Shown here piece by piece: positions 8,967-17,444 of a stretch of 64,000 nucleotides of DNA. Location: positions 22,862 to 86,861 of the forward strand of contig NZ_JAGHZZ010000020.1 in assembly GCF_017745095.1 (NCBI RefSeq). The letters run 5' to 3'. Made by a program: the position numbers and the translations under genes. The notes below the pieces were generated by a model, which did no database searches, was not told the origin of the DNA, and saw only the letters and a list, made by a program, of their open reading frames with translations. Numbering within the stretch: the stretch's first letter is position 1; every line of letters starts with the position of its first letter. This DNA comes from Sporocytophaga sp. GTDB lineage: Bacteria > Bacteroidota > Bacteroidia > Cytophagales > Cytophagaceae.

Positions 8967-9206
8967 TAAAAGTGTGATTAATTCCCCTACAACTTAAAAT
9001 GGGGAATATTGTTTGTGGAATTTGTTAAATTTTTATTGTTTTTGCTGGATTATCACTTTAAACTGATACAAGAAAGAACTCCTGTAATCCTTGTGTTCTA
9101 TTAAGGATGGGAGTTCTCCATTCCATATGGACTTTTCGAAAAAAATAATTTCTTACCTATATTTACTTCTATCTATTAACCAATTCATTTCAATAAAATT
9201 AACTTT

Positions 9207-10355
9207 ATGAAAAAAATATTTTTATTCTTTCTTCTGATCTCACAATTGACATATGCTCAGGAGAAATATTCAGGAGTCTCCACACATTTTGAGGCCCTGG
9301 GGACACCTTATGGAGGGTGTGGTGTTCCTCCAGATCTTGTTGAGTCGGAATATTTCGTTGCATTGAATGTTTATCACTCACCTGGAGTAAGTACCTCATG
9401 GCCCCGTCCTTTAACAGGAACAGATACTATTTTTAAAGGCGAATTTAATAATGGCCATAACTGTGGTCGATGGGTCAGAGTTTCTATAATGGAAGACTGT
9501 ATCGGAGGAACCAATGACGGAGCTCTGGGGCAGCAATTTTGTAGGGGGGCAAATGCTAAGTGGACACATGATAAATATTCTTATGCTTATCTCAATATGA
9601 TTGTAACGGATGCATGCGGTGATGGAAATGGTTGGTGCAGGGACAGCAAATACCATCTTGATTTGCATACTCCATCCCTGAATAAATTTGAAAAAGACGG
9701 ACAGCCTATAACAGATATGTATCCTGGCCATTTTAATAATAGAAAGATCGAGTGGGAATATATTAAGGCTCCCGGTTATACGGGAGATATTGATATTTAT
9801 TTTATGCAAAACTCCCAGCAATACTGGGCTAGTATATTTATAAATCATCTGGAGAATGGAATCCATAATGTAGAACAAAAAGTTGGGAAGCAATGGGTTA
9901 AATTAAAAACAAATAGCGATATGGGGCAAGCCTATCTTCTGGATCCAGCAGAACAGCCGTATAGAATAAGAGTTTGGGATGCCGAAGATAAACTTGTCAA
10001 TAATGGAAGAGAATATATATTTTCTTTACCTGCTGCTTGCGGAAGCAAGTGTCCCGTTCCGGCTACAAAAGCTACCTATCAGATCAATGATCCTGTAATA
10101 ACATCAGTTAATAATGTCAGTGAAGATAAATTCTTTTATGTTGGAGGTGCCAACGATAATCATATAATAATGTGGGATCTTAATGAACTGGTATATTCTG
10201 TACAGCTTGTTGATTTGTTGGGCAGAACAGTTAAGGAGTTTAAAGTAGATTCTGTAAAAGGCACCCTTGATCCGGGCACTTTATCTGGAGGTTGTTACCG
10301 AGTGGTTTTTTATGGAAACAATAGTATTATAGCCTGTAAGACATTAATAAAGTAA
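9207..10355 (+). CDS. Expansin-like secreted protein with C-terminal T9SS-like sorting domain
   Basis: A 382-residue protein with a signal peptide (LLISQLTYAQ). Residues about 20-175 look like the double-psi beta-barrel of expansins: GVSTHFEALGTPYGGCGVPP, YFVALNVYHSPG, CGRWVRVSI, IVTDACGDGNGWC and YHLDLHTPSLNKF with the conserved Asp. Residues about 195-275 resemble the CBM63 domain of bacterial expansins: GDIDIYFMQNSQQYWASIFI, then GKQWVKLKTN and YRIRVWDAEDK. The last 80 residues end in VQLVDLLGRTVKEF and GTLSGGCYRVVF, a T9SS type A-like sorting domain, somewhat diverged. Expansins loosen plant cell walls without hydrolysis; this one would be exported or surface-bound. A strong hairpin terminator follows. 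Confidence 0.8.
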   Translation: MKKIFLFFLLISQLTYAQEKYSGVSTHFEALGTPYGGCGVPPDLVESEYFVALNVYHSPGVSTSWPRPLTGTDTIFKGEFNNGHNCGRWVRVSIMEDCIGGTNDGALGQQFCRGANAKWTHDKYSYAYLNMIVTDACGDGNGWCRDSKYHLDLHTPSLNKFEKDGQPITDMYPGHFNNRKIEWEYIKAPGYTGDIDIYFMQNSQQYWASIFINHLENGIHNVEQKVGKQWVKLKTNSDMGQAYLLDPAEQPYRIRVWDAEDKLVNNGREYIFSLPAACGSKCPVPATKATYQINDPVITSVNNVSEDKFFYVGGANDNHIIMWDLNELVYSVQLVDLLGRTVKEFKVDSVKGTLDPGTLSGGCYRVVFYGNNSIIACKTLIK

Positions 10356-10384
10356 ACAAGCATTTAATTATCACTAATAACTAT

Positions 10385-10410
10385 AAAAGCCGACCATGTA
10401 GTCGGCTTTT
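10385..10410 (+). terminator. Rho-independent terminator after expansin-like gene
   Basis: A perfect 10-bp stem AAAAGCCGAC / GTCGGCTTTT with a 6-nt loop, followed by CATTTTTAAA. It sits 29 bp past the stop codon. Confidence 0.85.
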
Positions 10411-10705
10411 CATTTTTAAATATATGACTTTGCATGGCATCTCTAATATATTGTTTGGTTGTTATAGTGTCTGATTTTAAAGTTGTTATCAATGAGAAGT
10501 TGGTAAATGGAATAAGCAGTTCAAATTTTATTCATAATGGAAAAAAAAGTGTCAATTGATTAAGTAAGAAAGAATCAGAAGTTTACGTCTCATGTAAAAA
10601 GAGATTATTAAGTTGTTTGGATAAACGAGCTACTAGGTGAAATATGAGAAAGGCACTGCAAATTTTTTCGTATATTTATGATATTAAATTTAAATATACT
10701 TTTTT

Positions 10706-11452
10706 ATGATGCTGGGATACTATACCCCTGTTTTGATATTGCAGGCTTTATGTTTATATCATGCTTACAAAAATAATAATCAGCAAAAGTGGTATTGGTT
10801 GATATTGTTTTTTCCCGTCTTTGGATGTCTCATTTACCTGTATGAGAATTTTTACAGTAAACGCTTTATCAGCAATCTGTCAGAAGGTGTAAAGGCTCTT
10901 GGAAACAGCAATCACAGGATAGAACAACTGGAGAGACAAGTCAAATTTAATGACAGTTATACCAATAAGGTAAACCTTGCTGATGCTTATATGAGAGTGC
11001 AGAGGTATGAGGAGGCAGTTAATTTGTATGAAATGTGTCTAGAAGGATTTATGGCAGAAGACCCTGTGTTGTTGATGAAATTGTTAAGTGCTTATTATCA
11101 GAATGGAAATTACAAAAAGGTAATTTTCATTGGTGAAAAACTTACTTCCAATAAAACTTTTAAAAATGCGGAAGAAAGAATTGCATTAGCCTGGTCATAC
11201 TTTTTTGATAATCAGCAATCAGTTGCAATAGATATTTTTAAGGACTTGGATAAGACTTATACGAATTTCAGACATCGAATAGAATATTCAAAACTTCTGA
11301 TAAAACTGGACCAACAGGAGGCTGCTGAGTTAAAGCTTCAAGTGCTGATGGAAGAGTTTGAGCACATGAAGCCACTTGAAAGAAAGGTAAACAGACCTCT
11401 GATCAGTGAAACTAAAAAGATGCTAAAGGAATTGGATAAGGTGAAGTCGTAA
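10706..11452 (+). CDS. Membrane-anchored tetratricopeptide-repeat protein
   Basis: A 248-residue protein. Two N-terminal hydrophobic segments (about residues 5-19 and 28-46, WYWLILFFPVFGCLIYLYE) resemble the short hydrophobic domain found before phospholipase D-like or TPR domains. After a linker, residues about 85-235 are helical repeats with TPR-like spacing (NLADAYMRVQRYEEAVNLYEMCL, LLSAYYQNGNYKKVIFIGE, LAWSYFFDNQQSVAIDIFKDL). TPR domains mediate protein contacts, so a scaffold at the inner membrane is likely. The start may be the second ATG codon (10709). The next gene follows after 27 bp. Confidence 0.75.
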   Translation: MMLGYYTPVLILQALCLYHAYKNNNQQKWYWLILFFPVFGCLIYLYENFYSKRFISNLSEGVKALGNSNHRIEQLERQVKFNDSYTNKVNLADAYMRVQRYEEAVNLYEMCLEGFMAEDPVLLMKLLSAYYQNGNYKKVIFIGEKLTSNKTFKNAEERIALAWSYFFDNQQSVAIDIFKDLDKTYTNFRHRIEYSKLLIKLDQQEAAELKLQVLMEEFEHMKPLERKVNRPLISETKKMLKELDKVKS

Positions 11453-11479
11453 GTTGTGCGTTATTTCTAGAAATATTTT

Positions 11480-12361
11480 ATGGAACAGTCGGAAAATCTG
11501 GTAGCCAAGTCGGGAAAATTTAGCGCATATCTGGCTGCTATAGTTGTAGTATTTATCTGGTCGGGTTGGATTACTTTGTCGAGAATGGGTGTACATACAA
11601 ATCTTACACCATATGATATAACATTATTGAGGTTTGGGACAGCGGCCATATTAACCTTACCTTTTAGTTTGCGATATGACTGGAAGAGTGTTAAATGGCA
11701 TCAGATTATGCTAGTTGCTCTTGGTTGCGGGTTTCCATATACTATGTTATCATTTATCGGCTTGAAAACGACCAAGGCTGCAAATGCCGGAGTACTGGTG
11801 AATGGTATGCTTCCTGTTATCGGTTTGCTTTTTACTATCTTATGGTTTAAAGAAAGAGTAAGCAAAATGAAATATCTGGCAATCTTTGTTTTGTTGACTG
11901 CAAACCTGCTGATGGCAAATCTCGCCTCTAGCTTTTCAGCTTCATACCTGCCTGGTATTCTTTGTTTACTTTCTGCTGCGTTGGTATTTTCAACTTATAT
12001 GGCAGCTACAAGGCGGTGGGGATATGGTATGAAAGATGTGATCGCATTTGTGCCTTTGGTGAACGCGGTGTTGTTCTTTCCGCTGTGGCTTATGAATCCT
12101 TCCGCTATTTTGAGTTCTCCTGCTCAGGATGTGTTAATACAAATGATTTATCAGGGAGTTGTAGTGAGTGTTTTTGCATTGTTGTTGATTACCTTTAGTG
12201 TAAGCAAACTTGGATCCGGCCCTATGTCTGTATTTTTATCATATGTACCTGTGGTAACGGCAGTCCTTGCCTTCTTTTTTCTCAAAGAATCACTATCATA
12301 TACTGAACAAGCCGGCATTGTCTTATGTTCTGCCGGCTTGATGATCTATGCAAAGAGTTGA
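11480..12361 (+). CDS. EamA/DMT-family membrane transporter
   Basis: A 293-residue protein with about ten hydrophobic helices in two EamA halves. The first half opens with VVVFIWSGWITLSRMGV and LTPYDITLLRFGTAAILTLP, the second with YLPGILCLLSAALVFSTYMAATRRWG and ends with FFLKESLSYTEQAGIVLCSAGLMIYAKS. These are typical of drug/metabolite exporters; the substrate is unknown. It is convergent with the AraC regulator gene and follows the TPR gene closely. Confidence 0.9.
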   Translation: MEQSENLVAKSGKFSAYLAAIVVVFIWSGWITLSRMGVHTNLTPYDITLLRFGTAAILTLPFSLRYDWKSVKWHQIMLVALGCGFPYTMLSFIGLKTTKAANAGVLVNGMLPVIGLLFTILWFKERVSKMKYLAIFVLLTANLLMANLASSFSASYLPGILCLLSAALVFSTYMAATRRWGYGMKDVIAFVPLVNAVLFFPLWLMNPSAILSSPAQDVLIQMIYQGVVVSVFALLLITFSVSKLGSGPMSVFLSYVPVVTAVLAFFFLKESLSYTEQAGIVLCSAGLMIYAKS

Positions 12362-12437
12362 AATGAAAATACATTTCCTGAAAGATAATCAGTAACGTGA
12401 ATCCAAATTTACTAATTGATTGATTTGATGATAATAG

Positions 12438-13439
12438 TTAGACATTCCTCCTCAGTTCAGAAGGTGAAAAGCCATAGTGCTTTTTGAATGCAGAACTGAA
12501 GTGATTGGCATTTTTATATCCCAGATGAAGTGCAATCTGATTAATATTCATCTCCCCTGAAAGCAGTAATTTCCTGGCTTCTTCCATTCGTTGCTGAAGT
12601 AGATAACCGAATACCGTTGTACCATAAACTTCTTTAAATGTCTTCTTTAAGTGAAACTCATTGGTGCCTACCATGTGCGCCAGATCTATCAGAGAGCAAG
12701 GAGACTGTATGTTATTCATGATGATTTCTCTTGCATGTTCCATGATTTCTACATCCTTTTTTCTTAATGATTTTCTTGATTGACAATTCTCTGATAATGA
12801 ATATAGCTCATATTGTTCAAACTGAAGCATGAGCAATTCTATCACTTTGGCTTCAATCATCCATCTTCTATAATATCCGGTGCTTTGAATATTCTTTATA
12901 TCATGAAGGATTGCTAACATGCCTGGAGTTAATGGGAGATTTGCAGAACTAATTTTTCCAGGATTGCCTTTTAGAATAGCTTGTCTGAATGAGTCAAATA
13001 ACTCGTTCTCTGGCAATAGCTTTAAGAATAATACAGGGTTAACATGAATTCTTACAAGCTGAATGTTATCCGAAGGAGTATGTTCGTGTTGTGCTTCATA
13101 GTTTGAGTAATAAAGTATGTTATGCTGGTTTGCAAAGTAAGTAAACGGTTCGCTATCCTGAATTATTTCAGTTAATGAATTTCCTGAAAGTAGGAATTGA
13201 AGTGTGATAATAGAGAAATCATACTGAAAGAGAAACTTGAAATTTTCATCTAAAGTGATTGCACTAAAGCTAAGCCAAAGGTCTTTCATGTATATATCAT
13301 GAGCATTACCAAAGGTAGTATTAAAGCCTATATCGTGGATGGTCTCGGTTAGCGGGACTTTAGGGCTCTCAATTACGGCTGGATATAGTATATCCAATTC
13401 ACCTTTAAAAGGCTCCAGGTTTATTATCTTAAGTTTCAT
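12438..13439 (-). CDS. AraC-family transcriptional regulator (PchR-like context)
   Basis: A 333-residue regulator. The C-terminal 100 residues hold two helix-turn-helix motifs: SLIDLAHMVGTNEFHLKKTFKEVYG and MNINQIALHLGYKNANHFSSAFKKHYGFSPSELR. The N-terminal 230 residues would be the ligand-sensing part. It is divergent from a TonB receptor operon with PepSY and DUF4374-like genes, the usual setting of PchR-type regulators that sense siderophores, so it probably activates that operon (inference from position). The start has AGAGGGAAA directly before the ATG, one of the few good Shine-Dalgarno-like sites here. A long hairpin lies in its leader. Confidence 0.92.
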   Translation of the reverse strand: MKLKIINLEPFKGELDILYPAVIESPKVPLTETIHDIGFNTTFGNAHDIYMKDLWLSFSAITLDENFKFLFQYDFSIITLQFLLSGNSLTEIIQDSEPFTYFANQHNILYYSNYEAQHEHTPSDNIQLVRIHVNPVLFLKLLPENELFDSFRQAILKGNPGKISSANLPLTPGMLAILHDIKNIQSTGYYRRWMIEAKVIELLMLQFEQYELYSLSENCQSRKSLRKKDVEIMEHAREIIMNNIQSPCSLIDLAHMVGTNEFHLKKTFKEVYGTTVFGYLLQQRMEEARKLLLSGEMNINQIALHLGYKNANHFSSAFKKHYGFSPSELRRNV

Positions 13440-13456
13440 TTTCCCTCTATATGTAT

Positions 13457-13493
13457 GCTAATACTGAAGGTTTGTATTGCCTTCAGTATTAGC
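13457..13493. other. 14-bp perfect hairpin in the leader of the AraC gene
   Basis: GCTAATACTGAAGG (13457-13470) pairs perfectly with CCTTCAGTATTAGC (13480-13493) around a 9-nt loop. It lies 17 bp upstream of the AraC ATG, so it would fold in that mRNA's leader. On the plus strand it is followed by TTTATATTATT, so it could also stop antisense transcription. Confidence 0.6.
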
Positions 13494-13613
13494 TTTATAT
13501 TATTAATGCACTACTCTTTAATGCCCTCCGAACTGTTTGAATTAAGACGCAATTAATCCCTCATTTGTATATTTTACTCCCTTTGGCGTACCCGATTTTG
13601 GGGTGGAGAAAAT

Positions 13614-13621
13614 TATCTTTG
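13614..13621 (+). promoter_or_regulatory. Probable -7 box of the TonB receptor operon
   Basis: TATCTTTG matches the Bacteroidota -7 consensus TAnnTTTG and lies 46 bp before the ATG of the TonB receptor gene. No TTTG is found at the usual 19-21 bp upstream; the nearest ones (13597 and 13582) are at 13 and 28 bp. A missing -33 box would fit activation by the divergent AraC protein binding within 13560-13610. Confidence 0.45.
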
Positions 13622-13667
13622 TTGCTCAAATTTAAATGGAATTAGTCTAAATAAAAAGTACAAGATA

Positions 13668-16079
13668 ATGAGTGAATGGGTTCGATTCGATAAAATCCTT
13701 TGTAATACAGTAGTTTATGTGTTGGTCTTTTTTTCATTTTTTTCAGCTCAGGCTCAAAATGATGAAATGGGGACAGTAAAAGGACGTATTCAGTTAGAAG
13801 ATGGTGAACCTGCAATTTTTGCTTCAATAGGTGTAAAAGGAGAGAGTAAAGGTGAATTGACAGACGAGGAAGGAAGATTTGAATTACAGTTGAAACCGGG
13901 AAAATATACTATCATTATTCAATTGGTTGGTTATGAAAATATCGAAAAAGTAATTGATGTTAAAGCAGCCGAAAGTGTTGAGTTGGCTTCAGTTGTATTG
14001 AAAGCTCCAGACAATCATCTGGAAGAAGTGAAAGTATTTGGCAAGTCAGAAATCCAGGAGGTTCAGCAACAATCTTATAACGTAGCAACAATAGATGCTA
14101 AAAAGCTTCATAATTCAACACTTGATCTGAGTTCAGCTCTGGATAAGGTTTCTGGCGTGCGTGTGAGAGAAAGCGGAGGGGTAGGCTCTAATTTTAATTT
14201 TTCGCTGAATGGATTTACAGGTAGACAGGTTAAGTTTTTTATGGATGGAATTCCAATGGATAATTTTGGCTCCTCTTTTCAGATTAATAACATTCCTATT
14301 AACCTGGCTGAAAGAATAGAAGTGTATAAAGGTGTCGTTCCTGTATGGCTGGGAGCAGATGCTTTAGGGGGTGCAGTAAACATTGTTACCAATGCAAACA
14401 GAAGAAATTATTTAGATGCATCCTATTCCTATGGATCATTTAATACGCATAGAACATCAATCAATGCTGGATATACTTCTAAGTCTGGTCTTACTGCACA
14501 GTTAAATCTATTTCAAAACTATTCAGATAACAACTATTGGGTATATGCTGATGTGGCACAGATTCCTTCAGGTCTATATCTGAAAGACCAACGTGTGAGG
14601 AGGTTCCATGATACATACAGAAATGAAACACTGATTGCCAATGTGGGAGTAAGAAGAAAAAAATTTGCAGACCTGTTATTACTTGGTGTCACGCTTGGAC
14701 AGAACCGAGCCGATATTCAGACCGGAGCCCGCATGGTGAGTGTGTTTGGTGACTTTTACAGAAAAGGAAATACCATTATGCCTTCGTTTCGATACAGTAA
14801 AAGTGATCTTTTAATCAAAGGTTTAACTCTTAATGTTACAGGAAACTATAATCTGGGACAGGAACAAAATGTGGATACGGTAGCACGTCGATATAACTGG
14901 TTTCAGCAATATACAAACACAACAAGTCCAGGAAGTGAACGTGAACGTTCCTTATATAAATTCAGGAATAATAATGCTATTGCTACAGCAAACATCTCTT
15001 ATAAGTTCAATAATAAGCATTCGATAGCATTGAATAATGTAATAACTTCTTTTAACAGAAAAGGGGAAGATGAACTTAGACCTGATGCAGAAGCATTAAA
15101 ACAACCGAAGATTACCCTAAAGAATATAATAGGGCTTGGTTATAAATATGATTTTAATGCCCGCTGGAGCACTTCTGTTTTTGTAAAGCAGTTTATTCAG
15201 AAAAATACATCTTCTCTTTCTGCTGAAGGGCCTGGAGGGTGGGGAAATACTATCTATATAAAACAACATTCTTTATTCAATAAGACTGGATTTGGATTAG
15301 CTACTTCTTATTTTCTTTCAAGCATAATTCAAGTGAAAGCTTCCTATGAGAAAAGTTACAGACTTCCCGAAAATGAAGAGTTGTTTGGTGATATGATCAA
15401 CCTCTCAGGAAATAATTCTTTAAAGCCGGAAAGCAGCCATAACCTTAATCTTGGAGCAACTCTCAATAAGACTTTCGCATCTAATCATGTATTAGTGCTG
15501 GAAGGAAATATTATGTATAGAGAGGCCTATGATTTCATTCGTCCGGCCCTGGTTACCAATGGCACTCATCAGATAATGACAAATCAGAGAGATGTAAATA
15601 ATATCGGATTTAATGGTGATGTCAGATATTCCTTTAAAAGGTTATTCCATGCTGGTGCGAATCTGACTTATCAGAATCTTAGAAACAATACCAAATACGA
15701 GGAAGGAAGCTCTAAGCCAAGTACTGTTTACAGAGACAGAGTACCGAACATCCCTTATTTGTTTGGTCATATCGATCTTGGCTTTACCTTCAATAACGTT
15801 GGTGCAAAAGGAAACAGATTAAATATCGGATATAATTTATTATATGTGTATGAATACTATTTAAGATGGCCAAGTCAGGGAACTGCCACTGAAAAGTATA
15901 CCATACCAGCTCAAATTTCTCATGATGTGAGTATGGTTTATTCTATGGCTAATGGAAAATACAATATCGGTCTGGAATGTACCAACCTCACTGATAGCAG
16001 ACTTTATGACAATTTCAGCTTGCAGAAACCGAGCAGAGGGTTTTATATCAAGCTCAGGTACTTTCTTACAGAGAAATAA
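13668..16079 (+). CDS. TonB-dependent outer-membrane receptor, probable siderophore type
   Basis: An 803-residue receptor. A signal region ends near FFSAQAQ. Residues about 35-110 are a carboxypeptidase-regulatory-like domain (GTVKGRIQLEDGEPAIFASIGVKG, LTDEEGRFELQLKPG). A plug domain follows (ALDKVSGVRVRESGGVGSNFNFSLNGF, VKFFMDGIPMDNFG, RIEVYKGVVPVWLGADALGGAVNIVTN), then a 22-strand-type barrel ending in FYIKLRYFL. It would import a bulky ligand across the outer membrane with TonB energy. The downstream DUF4374-like and PepSY genes and the divergent AraC regulator point to ferric siderophore or another iron complex. First gene of a four-gene operon. Confidence 0.93.
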   Translation: MSEWVRFDKILCNTVVYVLVFFSFFSAQAQNDEMGTVKGRIQLEDGEPAIFASIGVKGESKGELTDEEGRFELQLKPGKYTIIIQLVGYENIEKVIDVKAAESVELASVVLKAPDNHLEEVKVFGKSEIQEVQQQSYNVATIDAKKLHNSTLDLSSALDKVSGVRVRESGGVGSNFNFSLNGFTGRQVKFFMDGIPMDNFGSSFQINNIPINLAERIEVYKGVVPVWLGADALGGAVNIVTNANRRNYLDASYSYGSFNTHRTSINAGYTSKSGLTAQLNLFQNYSDNNYWVYADVAQIPSGLYLKDQRVRRFHDTYRNETLIANVGVRRKKFADLLLLGVTLGQNRADIQTGARMVSVFGDFYRKGNTIMPSFRYSKSDLLIKGLTLNVTGNYNLGQEQNVDTVARRYNWFQQYTNTTSPGSERERSLYKFRNNNAIATANISYKFNNKHSIALNNVITSFNRKGEDELRPDAEALKQPKITLKNIIGLGYKYDFNARWSTSVFVKQFIQKNTSSLSAEGPGGWGNTIYIKQHSLFNKTGFGLATSYFLSSIIQVKASYEKSYRLPENEELFGDMINLSGNNSLKPESSHNLNLGATLNKTFASNHVLVLEGNIMYREAYDFIRPALVTNGTHQIMTNQRDVNNIGFNGDVRYSFKRLFHAGANLTYQNLRNNTKYEEGSSKPSTVYRDRVPNIPYLFGHIDLGFTFNNVGAKGNRLNIGYNLLYVYEYYLRWPSQGTATEKYTIPAQISHDVSMVYSMANGKYNIGLECTNLTDSRLYDNFSLQKPSRGFYIKLRYFLTEK

Positions 16080-16110
16080 TTTTAATTCAAACTATATATA
16101 ATTTAATACA

Positions 16111-17343
16111 ATGAAAAATAAAAATCAATGGGTCTGCATGGCTTTGGGGCTGGGATTATTTGTAGCATCATCATGTGAGAAGAAAAAAGATCCATCTCCT
16201 GGTGAAGTTGGCGGTCTTACAGGTCAGACAAAATTTGTTATCGCTGCAAGTCCTGAAGGTACTCTTGGAGAATCTTCCAACTATCTTCTTACATCTGGTG
16301 ATCTTACGTCTGGAAGCATCAGTACTAAAGGAAATGGAATAGAACAGGATGGCTACCGTTATTATGTTTTTCATAAAAATAAAGTCTTTAGCTTGTTGTA
16401 TGGACAGGGAAATCCAGGGGCAGTTACAGCATACATGCTCAATACTGCTGGTGAACTGCAAAAGACTCATGAGTTGCAAACAGAATCTGTTCATGTATTC
16501 GGAACAGTAAACGATGAAATTCTTTTAATTAAAGTTCCGCGTCAGGGAGATGCTAACGCTACTATGTTCAGGGTAGATGCAAACAACCCACAGATTTTAG
16601 CTTCCAAGACAATCAATATTGTAGACCTTGCAGGAAACGGAGAGCGTGCGCATTTTACCGGAGCATTTCAGGTAGGTAACAAAGTATATGCACCTTATAT
16701 GTGTATCAAGGGTATTACAGGAAGTGCATTTCATACAAACTACACGGACAGCAGCTGGGTGGCAGTATTTTCCTATCCTGATCTGAATCTTGAGAGAGTT
16801 ATCAGAGATAACAGAACAAGTTATTTCGGATATTATTTTGCACAAAATTGTCTAAAAGAAGTTGAAAACGGAGATGTTTATGCATTCTCAAGAGCAGTTG
16901 TAGAGGGGGCTGGAGTAGTTCCTTCAACTAAACCTTCTGCTATTGTTCGTATTAAAAAAGATGCTACTGAATTTGATAAGAGCTATTTTTTCAATGTTCA
17001 GGAGAAATCAGGTGGTCACCATTTGTATAGCGAAAAATATTTCGGAGATGGAAAGTTTTTGCTTACCATGTTTGCTGAAGCAGGAAAAACCAGCGGAAGT
17101 GTTAAATATGCCATTGCAGATGTTTTTGCAGAAACCTTTACCTGGGTTACCGGCATTCCAAATGCACCAACCCATGTTGCGATGCATCCATACGTTTGGC
17201 CTGATAAAAAGACAATTTCTCTGGGTATCACTACTGGCGCTGATGGTCCATATATCTATAACATCAATGTAAACGGTACAGCAACAAGAGGTATGCAGGT
17301 GGAGTCAGGAAGTGTCACAGCTGTTGGAAGTCTTGAGTATTAA
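16111..17343 (+). CDS. DUF4374-like lipoprotein of iron-uptake operon
   Basis: A 410-residue protein with a lipoprotein signal (GLFVASSC, Cys at 22). The body looks like a beta-propeller: KFVIAASPEGTLGESSNYLLTSGDLTSGSIS, then GYRYYVFHKNKVFSLLYGQGNPGAVTAYML. This opening is characteristic of DUF4374 proteins, which in Bacteroidota regularly follow TonB receptors in iron-related operons. It starts 31 bp after the receptor stop. A surface or periplasmic ligand-handling role is likely, but the reaction is unknown. A hairpin separates it from the PepSY gene. Confidence 0.85.
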   Translation: MKNKNQWVCMALGLGLFVASSCEKKKDPSPGEVGGLTGQTKFVIAASPEGTLGESSNYLLTSGDLTSGSISTKGNGIEQDGYRYYVFHKNKVFSLLYGQGNPGAVTAYMLNTAGELQKTHELQTESVHVFGTVNDEILLIKVPRQGDANATMFRVDANNPQILASKTINIVDLAGNGERAHFTGAFQVGNKVYAPYMCIKGITGSAFHTNYTDSSWVAVFSYPDLNLERVIRDNRTSYFGYYFAQNCLKEVENGDVYAFSRAVVEGAGVVPSTKPSAIVRIKKDATEFDKSYFFNVQEKSGGHHLYSEKYFGDGKFLLTMFAEAGKTSGSVKYAIADVFAETFTWVTGIPNAPTHVAMHPYVWPDKKTISLGITTGADGPYIYNINVNGTATRGMQVESGSVTAVGSLEY

Positions 17344-17369
17344 TTCTATTAAATAGTTTTTAAAACCTG

Positions 17370-17413
17370 ATCTGGCAGCTAAAAGGGGAAGCCCTTGTCA
17401 GTTGCCGGATTTT
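17370..17413 (+). terminator. Hairpin within the iron operon, possible attenuator
   Basis: ATCTGGCAGCT (17370-17380) pairs with AGTTGCCGGAT (17400-17410) through 11 pairs including two G-U. A small inner hairpin AAGGG/CCCTT lies in its loop, and TTTGATTTAA follows. It lies between the DUF4374-like and PepSY genes, which are on the same strand, so it would reduce rather than end transcription. Confidence 0.55.
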
Positions 17414-17444
17414 GATTTAATCATATCGTCGAACAAATAGGAGC

